Shown here: positions 36,083 to 44,633 of the stretch, piece after piece | Layout: every line of letters begins with the position of its first letter | Position numbering within the stretch: the first letter of the stretch is position 1 | Assembly (NCBI GenBank): GCA_964250765.1 | Contig: CAXUHF010000009.1 | Span: 9,564-73,563, forward strand | Direction: 5' to 3' | Origin: JBBQVS01 sp964250765 | Lineage (GTDB): Bacteria; Chloroflexota; Ktedonobacteria; Ktedonobacterales; Ktedonobacteraceae | DNA: 64,000 nt | Notes under the pieces: model-generated | Seen by the model: only the letters and a program-made list of their open reading frames with translations | Databases searched by the model: none | What the model was told of the DNA's origin: nothing | Made by a program: the position numbers and the translations under genes

Positions 36083-38077
36083 CTACCTCGCCTCCTTCAA
36101 GATGTCTTTATTTTTCGCCAGATCAATGAAGTATTGAATGGATTGCGGATTTGCCATTGCGTCCATGCTCACAGCCTTTTCGACGGGCATACCTAAAAAC
36201 AGCTTCTTTACTGGTACCTCAAGCTTTTTGCCACTGAGTGTGCGTGGCACCTCTGCAATCTGGAGTATCTCGTCTGGAACGTGATGCGGTGATACATTGC
36301 GCTTTAGTTGCTCTTTGATACGTGCCTTCAAACTGTCGTCCAGGACTACACCATCACGCAACACCACAAAGAGTGGCATATAATACTTGCCTCCTGGCAG
36401 TTCGACGCCAACGATGAGACTATCGAGTATCTCTGGAAAGCCCTCGACGATGCGGTAAATCTCACTACTGCCCATTCTGATACCCATGCGGTTAATCGTA
36501 GAGTCGGAACGTCCATAGATGACCACACTTCCCGTAGGCGTGATACGAATCCAATCGCCATGTCGCCAGATACCTGGATACATCTCGAAGTAGCTGTCGA
36601 GGTAACGTTTACCACCCTCATCATTCCAGAAGAAAAGCGGCATAGAGGGCATTGGCTCGGTAATCACCAGTTCGCCCACCTCATCATTAAGTGGTTGCCC
36701 TTGCTCATCAAATGACTCAACTTTTGAGCCAAGTCCACGCGCTTGTATCTCGCCCTCATAGACGGGCAGCAGAATAGAACCGCCAACAAAACCGGAGCAC
36801 ACATCGGTCCCTCCGCTCATAGAAGCTAACCACACGTCTGGCTTCACGTTTTCGTAAATCCAGTGGAAACCTTCTGGTGGAAGTGGAGAACCAGTAGAGC
36901 CAATCTCGCGTATCTTGCTCAGATTGTATGTCTTCCCCGGCGTAATACCTGCTTTCATACATGATGCAATGTAGCCTGCACTGGTGCCGAAAAGCGTCAT
37001 ACCTGTATCTTCGGCAAACTTCCAAAGTGTACCTATGTCTGGATAGCCGGGACTCCCATCATACATAAGCACGGTTGCTCCAACGAGTAAGCCACCTATG
37101 ACCAAGTTCCACATCATCCATCCCGTTGTCGTGAACCAGAAGAATCTATCACCCGTTTTTATATCCAGTTCTAACGAAGTACTTTTCAGGTGCTCTAACA
37201 GGATACCACCGTGTCCCTGTACAATCGCCTTCGGCAAACCTGTTGTACCGGAAGAGTAGAGAATCCAGAGGGGATGATCGAAGGGGACCTGCTCAAACGT
37301 CAATGAAGACGGATGCGTCAGCAGTTCGCTCCATGCAACACTGTTTGCCAGGGTAATGGGTTCCGCATCGCCAAAGAGGTAAGGGAAGAGGACCGTTTTT
37401 TGGATTGTTGGCAACGCTTGCTGGAGGTCTGCAACGGTAGTGCGTCGATCAAATGTCTTGCCAGCATACTGATAGCCATCAACGGCGAAAAGAATCTTCG
37501 GCTCTATTTGCTTGAAACGGTCAATCACGGTACTTGTACCGAAATCCGGGGCGCAACTTGACCATGTAGCACCAATGCTCGCACAAGCAAGAAACGCCAT
37601 CAGAGTCTCCGGTACATTAGGCATGTAGGCAACCACTCTATCGCCACGTTGTACTCCTAGCTCGCGAAGCGCATGGGCGATAGACCCCACCTTTGTAGCT
37701 AATTCGTCCCATGATACTTCTCGTAGCGTGTGACGCTCAGAACGAAAGAGGAGCGCGGGACGATCAGATGAAGCATTCCGAAAGACGTGTTCCGCATAGT
37801 TGAGTTCAGCACCTTCAAACCAGGATGCACTCGGCATTTTCCTTTCTGCCAGGACCGTCGTATACGGTTGAGAAGCTTTCACAGAAAAATAGTCCCAGAT
37901 CGAAGCCCAGAAATCTTCAAGCGAGTCAACAGACCATTGCCATAACGCACTACGCGTCTCAAAGTGTAAACCTTTCTTATCCGCAAGCCAGTGCATATAC
38001 TGCGTGATATTCGCCTGTTGCCGCGTTGCTTCAGATGGCTCCCACAACGGAGCATGGTCTCCACGTAGAGTCGTCAT
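36083..38077 (-). CDS. Acetoacetate-CoA ligase
   Basis: The enzyme activates acetoacetate (or a similar 3-oxo or short acid) to its CoA thioester with ATP. The 664-residue protein has the N-terminal acetyl-CoA-synthetase-like cap (DFWASIWDYFSVKASQPY), the P-loop LYSSGTTGLPKAIVQGHGG, GGTDVCSGFVGG, the hinge GRSDSTINRMGIRMG and the C-terminal SGKKLEVPVK Lys motif. Length and the WFTTTGWMMWNLVIGGLL segment fit AacS rather than AcsA. AGGAG lies close before ATG 38077. It is first in an operon with the phosphotransferase and probably the acyl-CoA dehydrogenase. Confidence 0.9.
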   Translation of the reverse strand: MTTLRGDHAPLWEPSEATRQQANITQYMHWLADKKGLHFETRSALWQWSVDSLEDFWASIWDYFSVKASQPYTTVLAERKMPSASWFEGAELNYAEHVFRNASSDRPALLFRSERHTLREVSWDELATKVGSIAHALRELGVQRGDRVVAYMPNVPETLMAFLACASIGATWSSCAPDFGTSTVIDRFKQIEPKILFAVDGYQYAGKTFDRRTTVADLQQALPTIQKTVLFPYLFGDAEPITLANSVAWSELLTHPSSLTFEQVPFDHPLWILYSSGTTGLPKAIVQGHGGILLEHLKSTSLELDIKTGDRFFWFTTTGWMMWNLVIGGLLVGATVLMYDGSPGYPDIGTLWKFAEDTGMTLFGTSAGYIASCMKAGITPGKTYNLSKIREIGSTGSPLPPEGFHWIYENVKPDVWLASMSGGTDVCSGFVGGSILLPVYEGEIQARGLGSKVESFDEQGQPLNDEVGELVITEPMPSMPLFFWNDEGGKRYLDSYFEMYPGIWRHGDWIRITPTGSVVIYGRSDSTINRMGIRMGSSEIYRIVEGFPEILDSLIVGVELPGGKYYMPLFVVLRDGVVLDDSLKARIKEQLKRNVSPHHVPDEILQIAEVPRTLSGKKLEVPVKKLFLGMPVEKAVSMDAMANPQSIQYFIDLAKNKDILKEAR

Positions 38078-38142
38078 TTGATGTCTCCTTCATTCACTAG
38101 AAAAGGTGTTTCCCTTATTATATCCGCTTACGAGAGGTTTGT

Positions 38143-38298
38143 GGGTAGATAACGTAACTGTAGAGGTCTAATTCATTACACCCCGTTGGCAATATGTAAT
38201 GTTCGAGGACGTTGAAACGCTTGGCTATGTCCTGCAAACGTTTGTATGTGGCGAAAAGGGTGTAATGAATTAGACCCCTACAGTTACGTTATCTACCC
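38143..38298. repeat. Palindromic repeat, family B, within extra 16-bp inverted flanks
   Basis: The B element proper is 38159-38282 (TGTAGAGG ... CCCCTACA). Directly outside are GGGTAGATAACGTAAC and its exact complement, so pairing runs 16 bp beyond the usual ends. The B unit seems to sit in the centre of another palindrome. Confidence 0.88.
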
Positions 38299-38447
38299 AA
38301 ATAGGCTAGTCTCTATCACCACAATTTCTTATCTATACCCATTTTTACTACTGTATCTAATCATAGATATGTGAGCGTAAGAAACACAATAAATACATAT
38401 TACTCAACATCACTCTACGAATGTTTGTAGAAATATTCTTATTTTTG

Positions 38448-38476
38448 TTGACACGTAACTATTTTTATTGATACTA
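38448..38476 (+). promoter_or_regulatory. Sigma-70-type promoter for the methyltransferase gene
   Basis: Perfect TTGACA at 38448-38453, with GATACT (16-bp spacer) or TACTAT (18-bp spacer) as the -10 box. Confidence 0.55.
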
Positions 38477-38550
38477 TCACCTGTAAGGGATGACAGAAAT
38501 AGGTCTATTTTTAAGGCGCCGTAAGTGTATAGAAGGACGGTACAGTAGTG

Positions 38551-39453
38551 ATGAAATGGCTTTCTTGGTTTCAAGGAGGACGTGGGAGAGAACGAGCAGG
38601 ACAGGCCGTTCTGGATAGACCCGAAGAAAATTTTCTTTGGTCAGAAAACCAGATAGATACACGTAATGCTCCGTATTTTCTGCCTAACGATGCGCGTGAG
38701 ATCAATAGACTCGACTTTCAGCATTTCCTGGTCCGCTATGCGACACAAACCAATTATGTTGCGCCTATCCAAGACCCAAAGGGCATTCTCGACGTTGGCT
38801 GTGGCACTGGGCGTTGGGCACATGAAATGGCGGCACAGTTTCCGCGCACAAAAGTATTTGGCCTGGATGTTGACCCTCGAGCCTCGAAAGAGGGCAATAC
38901 AATTCCTACAAATTATAGATTTATAGCTGGCAACGTTCTTAAAGAACTTCCCTTTCCAGATATGACCTTTGACTTCGTGCATCAACGCTTTCTGCACATG
39001 GCATTACCCCTTAATGGTTGGAACCATGCGGTACAAGAACTGGCGCGTGTCACACGCCCAGGAGGATGGGTTGAGTTGGTAGAATCGGACCTGATCATAC
39101 ATCGTCCAGGGCCAGTGATGCAACAATTGACAGCATGGGGATTTGATGTAGCACGTATGCGTGGCATCGATCCTCGTGTGTGTGCGAATATAGGAAATTT
39201 TCTCGCAGGTGCTCAGCTGACAAACATACAAATGTATCGGATAGACTTACCTGTTGGGAATTGGGGTGGTCGTCTGGGTAATATGACTGCCTCCGATATG
39301 GTTTCCTATAACCAGGCTGTGAAGCCAAAGATTACTGAACGCTTCAAAATATCCTCTGCAGAATACGATAGAATGTCTCTAGCCATGCGCAGAGAGTGGG
39401 AAAACAATCACTGCTATTTTTCGTTATATTTCGCCTGTGGGCAGAAACAATAG
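38551..39453 (+). CDS. Class I SAM-dependent methyltransferase
   Basis: A 300-residue Rossmann-fold methyltransferase with motif I ILDVGCGTGRWAHEMA, the acidic end of strand 2 VFGLDVD, motif FDFVHQRFLHMAL and post-I RPGGWVELVESD. The substrate is unknown; the closest general type is the small-molecule or ubiquinone-like Methyltransf_25/31 group. It has an 80-residue N-terminal stretch before the SAM site. ATG 38551 follows AAGGACGG; a GTG one codon upstream is possible. The stop codon lies at the edge of a 34-bp hairpin, and cheB follows on the same strand with its own promoter. Confidence 0.85.
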   Translation: MKWLSWFQGGRGRERAGQAVLDRPEENFLWSENQIDTRNAPYFLPNDAREINRLDFQHFLVRYATQTNYVAPIQDPKGILDVGCGTGRWAHEMAAQFPRTKVFGLDVDPRASKEGNTIPTNYRFIAGNVLKELPFPDMTFDFVHQRFLHMALPLNGWNHAVQELARVTRPGGWVELVESDLIIHRPGPVMQQLTAWGFDVARMRGIDPRVCANIGNFLAGAQLTNIQMYRIDLPVGNWGGRLGNMTASDMVSYNQAVKPKITERFKISSAEYDRMSLAMRREWENNHCYFSLYFACGQKQ

Positions 39454-39522
39454 TTTTTTGTAGAGAAGGACAAGAGAGGAAGCGTTGTACGCTTCCTCTC
39501 TTGTCCTTCTCTACAAAAAACT
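39452..39522. terminator. Long perfect hairpin terminator
   Basis: 34-bp perfect arms (39452-39485 and 39489-39522) around 3 bases, ending in an A/T tract. The left arm overlaps the stop codon of the methyltransferase, and the right arm supplies the -35 box of the next promoter. Confidence 0.85.
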
Positions 39523-39529
39523 GTATAAT
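39501..39529 (+). promoter_or_regulatory. Promoter of cheB
   Basis: TTGTCC at 39501-39506 and perfect TATAAT at 39524-39529, 17-bp spacer. The -35 is inside the terminator hairpin's right arm. Confidence 0.55.
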
Positions 39530-39571
39530 ATTGGTCAAAAGTTTTTTATTCTGGATGGAGGAGGGAAGGAA

Positions 39572-40615
39572 GTGACGTTAGGACACGATATTGTTGTTAT
39601 TGGAGCATCAGCAGGAGGCGTCGAGGCACTTGTACAGCTTGTAAGCAAGCTGCCAGCAGGTCTACCAGCCGCAGTCTTTGTGGTACTCCATATTCCACCA
39701 CAAAGTCCAAGCATGTTGCCCAGGATACTTAGCCGTTCTAGTTCGCTTCCTGCCATACACCCAACAGATGGTACACACATTCAACACGGACATATTTACA
39801 TTGCGCCACCGGACCACCATATGCTGCTCGACGAAGGACATATACGTGTTGTGCGCGGCCCCAAAGAGAACCGTCACCGTCCAGCCGTTGACGTACTTTT
39901 CCGTTCTGCCGCGAGTACCTATGGTCCCAGAACTGTTGGCATTGTCCTCACGGGTGCATTAGATGATGGCACTGCTGGCTTATTAGCCATCAAGCGACTA
40001 GGAGGAATTGCAGTTGTGCAAGACCCAGACGACGCACTCTACCCAAGTATGCCACGAAGCGCGGTAGAACACGTCGATGTCGATTATGTGTTGCCGCTTG
40101 CCGATGTTGCGCCCAAAGTTGCCAACCTCGTCGCTATGGAGGTCGACACAACGATGGAACAGTCCATACCTGAAGACATGCAGAATGAATTAAGCTTGGC
40201 AAGAATGGACCTCTCACGTCAGAAGAACGACACTCGTGTTGGTACGCCGTCACAGTATTCGTGTCCAGAGTGCGGAGGTGTTTTATGGGAAATACAAGAC
40301 GAGAGCTTGCTACGCTTTCGCTGTCGTGTCGGTCACGCTTTCTCTGTAGACAGCATGATGGCGGAACAATCAGACGCTATTGAAGAAGCAATGTGGACTG
40401 CACTAAAGACGTTAGAAGAGCAGGTCAGTATTTCGCGAAAAATGGCGGAACAGTCGCGGAAAGATGGGCGTTTCTTGATGGCACATCGTTTTGAAGAGCG
40501 ACAGAAGCAAGCAGAAAAACGTGTTGATTTACTTATGTCCGCGTTGCAGAAAAACGAACCAGCAATCCCTATACCACAAGAAGATGATACTCGACAAGAA
40601 AATAGCGCGGATTGA
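39572..40615 (+). CDS. CheB-type methylesterase without receiver domain
   Basis: Residues about 1-190 are a CheB catalytic domain: IGASAGGVEAL with the nucleophile Ser, VLHIPPQSPSMLP with His, PPDHHMLLD and VLTGALDDGTAG with Asp. CheB removes methyl groups from glutamates of chemoreceptors. There is no N-terminal response-regulator domain. The C-terminal third has a CPECGGVLWE...FRCRVGHAFS zinc-like motif and long helices (TALKTLEEQVSISRKMAEQS), as in stand-alone CheB proteins of non-motile bacteria. GTG 39572 is chosen since GGAGGAGGG lies just upstream; the frame opens at 39485 inside the hairpin. The next gene also begins with a CheB domain. No receptor or cheA is in the window. Confidence 0.87.
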   Translation: MTLGHDIVVIGASAGGVEALVQLVSKLPAGLPAAVFVVLHIPPQSPSMLPRILSRSSSLPAIHPTDGTHIQHGHIYIAPPDHHMLLDEGHIRVVRGPKENRHRPAVDVLFRSAASTYGPRTVGIVLTGALDDGTAGLLAIKRLGGIAVVQDPDDALYPSMPRSAVEHVDVDYVLPLADVAPKVANLVAMEVDTTMEQSIPEDMQNELSLARMDLSRQKNDTRVGTPSQYSCPECGGVLWEIQDESLLRFRCRVGHAFSVDSMMAEQSDAIEEAMWTALKTLEEQVSISRKMAEQSRKDGRFLMAHRFEERQKQAEKRVDLLMSALQKNEPAIPIPQEDDTRQENSAD

Positions 40616-40655
40616 AGAATGGTTGTAGTAGTCCGTCAATCGTTATGTGACAGAG

Positions 40656-40750
40656 GCCAGGGCGCCCGCAAGGGGACGCCCCTCCCATATGCGAACGTAC
40701 TTGAGAAACTCCGTTATATGGGAGGGGCGTCCCCTTGCGGGCGCCCTGGC
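40656..40750. repeat. Palindromic repeat, family E (GC-rich)
   Basis: Perfect 35-bp arms (40656-40690 and 40716-40750), starting GCCAGGGCGCCCGCAAGGGG, around a 25-bp loop. Far more GC-rich than its surroundings. It shares CCCTTGCGG with the family F hairpin in menF. Confidence 0.9.
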
Positions 40751-40793
40751 TGAACTACAGTTGGTTTACTGGAAAAATGGTGAATTCTCTATC

Positions 40794-43700
40794 ATGAGTA
40801 ATGTTGAAAATACACAATCTACTGTTGGCGATCTCGTGGTTGTAGGAGCCTCGGCGGGAGGTATTGAGGCACTTTCTATTCTTGTGAGTACCTTGCCCTT
40901 GGATTTTCCAGTGCCTATTGTGCTGGCTCAACACCTCGATCCAAATCGTCCGAGTAACCTTGATCATATTTTGCAACGCCGCACTACTCTTCCTGTTATC
41001 CTGGTCACGTCGAGTAGTAAGCTTGAGCCAGGAAAGATTTATGTTGTGCCTGCAAATAGGCATATCCTCGTAAAAGACCATCATGTCGAGGTGCAAGAAG
41101 ATTCCGCCAAGCATCCACGTCCATCCATAGATGCCTTACTTTCTAGTGCTGCAGAAGTATATGGAGACCGTTTAATAGCAGTGATTCTTACTGGCTCTGG
41201 TTCAGACGGAGCGGCGGGTGCAGTTAATGTCAAAAACGCGGGTGGCACTATTATCGTACAGGACCCACATACGGCGCGCTATCCATCCATGCCACTTGCA
41301 CTGCCCCCCACTATTGTAGATTTTGAAGTGAAAATTGAAAATATTGGCCCCTTGCTCTATAACCTCCTCTTAGGAGTCACCATCGTACAGACAGAAGAGC
41401 GTACCGAGGATACCTTGCGCGAAATTCTTGAACTGGTGAGTCACCAGGCCAGTGTTGACTTTCGTCAATATAAAACATCAACCATCTTACGTCGCATAGG
41501 TCGTCGTATGACGGTGACACACGTTCACACTATACGTGATTATGCAGAATACCTGCGAAGCTATCCAGAGGAGGTTGGAGAGCTAGTTAAGGCGTTCCTC
41601 ATCAATGTCACGCAGTTCTTCCGCGACACCGAAGCCTTCAACTACATCAAAAACGAAATTTTGCCGAAACTGATAGAAAAGGCACGCGCACAAGAAAAAG
41701 TACTTCGTTTCTGGACGGCTGGCTGTGCAACAGGCGAAGAGCCATACTCTCTTGCCATGCTACTCAGCGATATGTTAGGTGCCGAATTGCCTGAATGGAG
41801 TATCAAAATTTTCGCCACTGACCTCGATGAGCCTGCAATTACCTTTGCCCGCCGTGGCATCTATTCAGATGCTTTGCTCAGAGGTATGCCAGAAGACTAT
41901 CGGAGTCGTTTTTTTGAACACGTCGATCAAGGCTACCGCATCTCAAAAACACTGCGTCAAATGGTTATCTTCGGACAGCAAGATTTAAGTCGTAGTGCTC
42001 CTTTTCCACGCATTGATCTTGTATTATGCCGTAACGTCCTTATTTATTTCTCGCCTGAATTGCAAGATTATGTATTAAACCAATTTGCTTTCTCGCTCTC
42101 CCCTGATGGCTATCTCTTTCTTGGAAAAGCTGAGACTGTGCGTCCTGCTCAATCGTATCTTGAGCTTGTTAATAAACAGTGGAAGGTATATCGCTGTACA
42201 GGAAATGTTTTGCCCTCAGTACGACGACAACATATGCCAGAAATTGCAACACCTCGTCTGGAGGGGCGCGTCACAAGCCGCTCAAACAAAAGCATGAGTA
42301 TACCTCACGAACAAGATATACCACTCGCAACAACCGAATATGGACAACTACGACGCTTCAACGAGCTATTGCTACGTTTCCTACCTATCGGGGTTGTTGT
42401 GATAGATCGCAACTATCGCATACTCACGGCGAATAGTGCAGCACGTCGCTTATTAGGTCTACGAGATGTGACCAACGACCAAGATTTCTTGCACACGGTG
42501 CGAGGTATTCCCTATTCGGTGACGCGCACCGCCATTGATGCAGTCTTCCGCGAACGCAACGCCGTTATGCTGCCTGAGATAGAATTAGAAGTTGCCTCCG
42601 GTGGAAATGGACGCTTTTTGAGCCTCTCGCTAGCCCTCATGCAGGTAGAAGCAAACACTCCCGAATTTGCAGCAATTAGTGTAAGCGATGTCACCGAGCA
42701 GGTACAGATTCGACGGCAGCTAGAATCTGCACAGTCTGAGCAAGCACAGCTCATGAACGAGTTGGGAACGACCAATAAGCGGCTCAGTTACGTCAATAAA
42801 GAACTCATGGATGCAAATGAAGAGTTGCAGGTTGCCAACGAAGAACTGATGCTGACACACGAGGAGTTGCAGGCCACCGTTGAGGAGTTTGAGACCACCA
42901 ACGAAGAACTTCAGGCCACTAACGAAGAGCTAGAGACCAATAACGAGGAACTGCAAGCCACCAACGAAGAGCTAGAAACCACTAACGACGAGTTACGAGC
43001 GCGTACCAGCGAACTGCAAGAGGTTGCCCAGACACTTGATAGCGAACGTGTACGTCTTGCCGAGATTGTCGAGCTAGCCCCTTTTTATATTCTCGTATTG
43101 CGTGGCCCCAATCTAGTCGTGGAGGCATTCAATCCTAACTATGCATATATGCTTGAAGGTCGCGTTGTTCAAGGCCGCCCAGTAGATGAAGTAATGGAGT
43201 TGTTCTGGAAGACCCAACTAGGCATGACACTCATTCAACAGGCGCGTGAAGTCTATCAACGGGACGAGGTTCGTACGCTACCACGCGCACATATCACATC
43301 ACAGCAACAGCAAGACGAGCACGACGAAACCTACTTTGTCTATACGCTTGTACCTTCACATGATGTACATGGGCATGTCAATGGTGTAATTATCTATGCA
43401 AGGGATGAAACGGAGCAACGTATCGAGCTAGAGCGACTCGATACTATCAAAGATGATTTCTTGTCGCTTACCACGCATGAACTACGTACTCCACTCACAA
43501 CCATTTTAGGGAACGCACAAATTCTGCTCAGGAGTCTTAAGAAGCACGCAACCCAATTGAGTGACAAAGACGGTCAGCGTGGACAATTTGAACAGTGGGT
43601 CAACAATCTCGATAGAATCGTGTATCAGACAAATAAAATGAACACAATGGTTGGCGAAATGACGGATGTGACTCGTTTAAGTGGGAAGGTATTTGAAATA

Positions 43701-44183
43701 CATACAACTGAGGGAGTTAATATCGTAGAACTTATGCAGCGTGTTATAGAGCAACACAGGCTTGACGATAACAATAAACACTCTATTGAATTTACGACAA
43801 GCACCGATACAGTTATTGGCACGGTAGACGTCGCGCGTGTCGAGCAAGTATTGAATAACTTGTTAAGCAATGCACTCAAATATAGTCCCGCGAACAAACC
43901 TGTCGAGGTCTCGATGAACTATGCAACAGATACAACTGACCTTGTGATTATCGCGGTACGTGACGAGGGCTATGGCATCAGCGAGGAAGAGCAAGAGCAC
44001 ATTTTTGACCGCTTTTACCGTGCGAGTTCGCACGAACGCGCCGATGGGCTAGGTCTTGGCCTGTACATTGCACACGAGATCGTTACGCAACAAGGCGGGC
44101 GCATGTGGCTGGAAAGTACGCAAAACGAAGGAAGTACATTCTACTTTACTCTGCCATTGGCACAACAAGCAACAGTAGTATAG
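40794..44183 (+). CDS. CheB-CheR-PAS-histidine kinase fusion protein
   Basis: A 1129-residue multidomain signalling protein. CheB methylesterase: about 10-190 (VGASAGGIEALS, LAQHLDPNRPSN, LTGSGSDGAAG). CheR methyltransferase: about 205-470 (FLINVTQFFRDTEAF, WTAGCATGEEPYSLAM, FATDLDEPA, CRNVLIYFS). PAS: about 520-635. Coiled coil of ATNEELET-like repeats: 635-750. Second PAS: 750-880. HisKA with phospho-acceptor His in TTHELRTPLTTI near 895. HATPase: 1000-1120 (NNLLSNALKYS, GLGLGLYIAHE). CheR/CheB would methylate and demethylate a target, and the kinase would pass phosphate to an unlinked regulator. ATG 40794 is used; the open frame before it reads through a family E repeat. It ends at a 35-bp hairpin. 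Confidence 0.9.
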   Translation: MSNVENTQSTVGDLVVVGASAGGIEALSILVSTLPLDFPVPIVLAQHLDPNRPSNLDHILQRRTTLPVILVTSSSKLEPGKIYVVPANRHILVKDHHVEVQEDSAKHPRPSIDALLSSAAEVYGDRLIAVILTGSGSDGAAGAVNVKNAGGTIIVQDPHTARYPSMPLALPPTIVDFEVKIENIGPLLYNLLLGVTIVQTEERTEDTLREILELVSHQASVDFRQYKTSTILRRIGRRMTVTHVHTIRDYAEYLRSYPEEVGELVKAFLINVTQFFRDTEAFNYIKNEILPKLIEKARAQEKVLRFWTAGCATGEEPYSLAMLLSDMLGAELPEWSIKIFATDLDEPAITFARRGIYSDALLRGMPEDYRSRFFEHVDQGYRISKTLRQMVIFGQQDLSRSAPFPRIDLVLCRNVLIYFSPELQDYVLNQFAFSLSPDGYLFLGKAETVRPAQSYLELVNKQWKVYRCTGNVLPSVRRQHMPEIATPRLEGRVTSRSNKSMSIPHEQDIPLATTEYGQLRRFNELLLRFLPIGVVVIDRNYRILTANSAARRLLGLRDVTNDQDFLHTVRGIPYSVTRTAIDAVFRERNAVMLPEIELEVASGGNGRFLSLSLALMQVEANTPEFAAISVSDVTEQVQIRRQLESAQSEQAQLMNELGTTNKRLSYVNKELMDANEELQVANEELMLTHEELQATVEEFETTNEELQATNEELETNNEELQATNEELETTNDELRARTSELQEVAQTLDSERVRLAEIVELAPFYILVLRGPNLVVEAFNPNYAYMLEGRVVQGRPVDEVMELFWKTQLGMTLIQQAREVYQRDEVRTLPRAHITSQQQQDEHDETYFVYTLVPSHDVHGHVNGVIIYARDETEQRIELERLDTIKDDFLSLTTHELRTPLTTILGNAQILLRSLKKHATQLSDKDGQRGQFEQWVNNLDRIVYQTNKMNTMVGEMTDVTRLSGKVFEIHTTEGVNIVELMQRVIEQHRLDDNNKHSIEFTTSTDTVIGTVDVARVEQVLNNLLSNALKYSPANKPVEVSMNYATDTTDLVIIAVRDEGYGISEEEQEHIFDRFYRASSHERADGLGLGLYIAHEIVTQQGGRMWLESTQNEGSTFYFTLPLAQQATVV

Positions 44184-44186
44184 CAA

Positions 44187-44257
44187 GTGTACAGCAGATT
44201 AAAAAAACGCTTGTGATGGTAATACCATCACAAGCGTTTTTTTAATCTGCTGTACAC
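44187..44257. terminator. Long perfect hairpin terminator
   Basis: 35-bp perfect arms (44187-44221 and 44223-44257), including A7/T7 tracts mid-stem, between convergent genes. The right arm overlaps the last codons of the minus-strand gene. Confidence 0.88.
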
Positions 44258-44547
44258 TCCCGTTTTTTTTGCCATACATCATAATCTACAAATAAGCCCT
44301 CATCTACAACAAACAATGTGGGAAGCATAGTAGCGTTGGACTCCGCATTTTCTCTGACTTTAAGCCGATAAATAGCAAGATCATTATCATGCGTACCTGT
44401 ATAGCCAACACGCCTTGCCATACCACATACACATTCTGGGTTGTCTGCCAAAGTAATCGCTATACGCCCCATCGTATGTCGTGCAGTGATTTGTGCAATA
44501 GCCACTGCTGGTCTGTACATCCCCTGCCTTTCCTTGTTTTGTTGCAT
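44242..44547 (-). CDS. Hypothetical protein
   Basis: 101 residues, not recognised. ATG 44547 is preceded by GGAAGGG at a short distance; the frame extends seven codons to a TTG. The sequence AVAIAQITARHTMGRIAITL is followed by a CVCG pair and ends LPTLFVVDEGLFVDYDVWQK, suggesting a small alpha/beta protein. The final residues (ECTAD-stop) are encoded inside the terminator hairpin. It lies about 86 bp downstream of the XRE-TPR gene on the same strand and could be its target or partner. Confidence 0.5.
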   Translation of the reverse strand: MQQNKERQGMYRPAVAIAQITARHTMGRIAITLADNPECVCGMARRVGYTGTHDNDLAIYRLKVRENAESNATMLPTLFVVDEGLFVDYDVWQKKRECTAD

Positions 44548-44633
44548 GGTACCCTTCCATTTAACCAACTATAGTACATAGAATTCTTTGAGATTTTCTA
44601 ACACAACCGTAGTATGCAACATTCCTACTGGAA

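Larger units (their letters stand above)
38078..38550. other. Divergent intergenic region, aacS / methyltransferase
   Basis: About 470 bp without a gene. It holds a family B repeat inside a longer inverted repeat (38143-38298), A/T-rich sequence, and a promoter facing the methyltransferase at 38448-38476. The aacS promoter is not clear. Confidence 0.6.

Noticed and set aside
40647..40793. N-terminal extension of the CheB-CheR-kinase gene
   Set aside because: It is a translation of the family E palindrome; the CheB domain begins naturally after ATG 40794.
43000..43600. Frameshift in the giant kinase gene
   Set aside because: One frame continues without break from PAS through HisKA to the ATPase domain.
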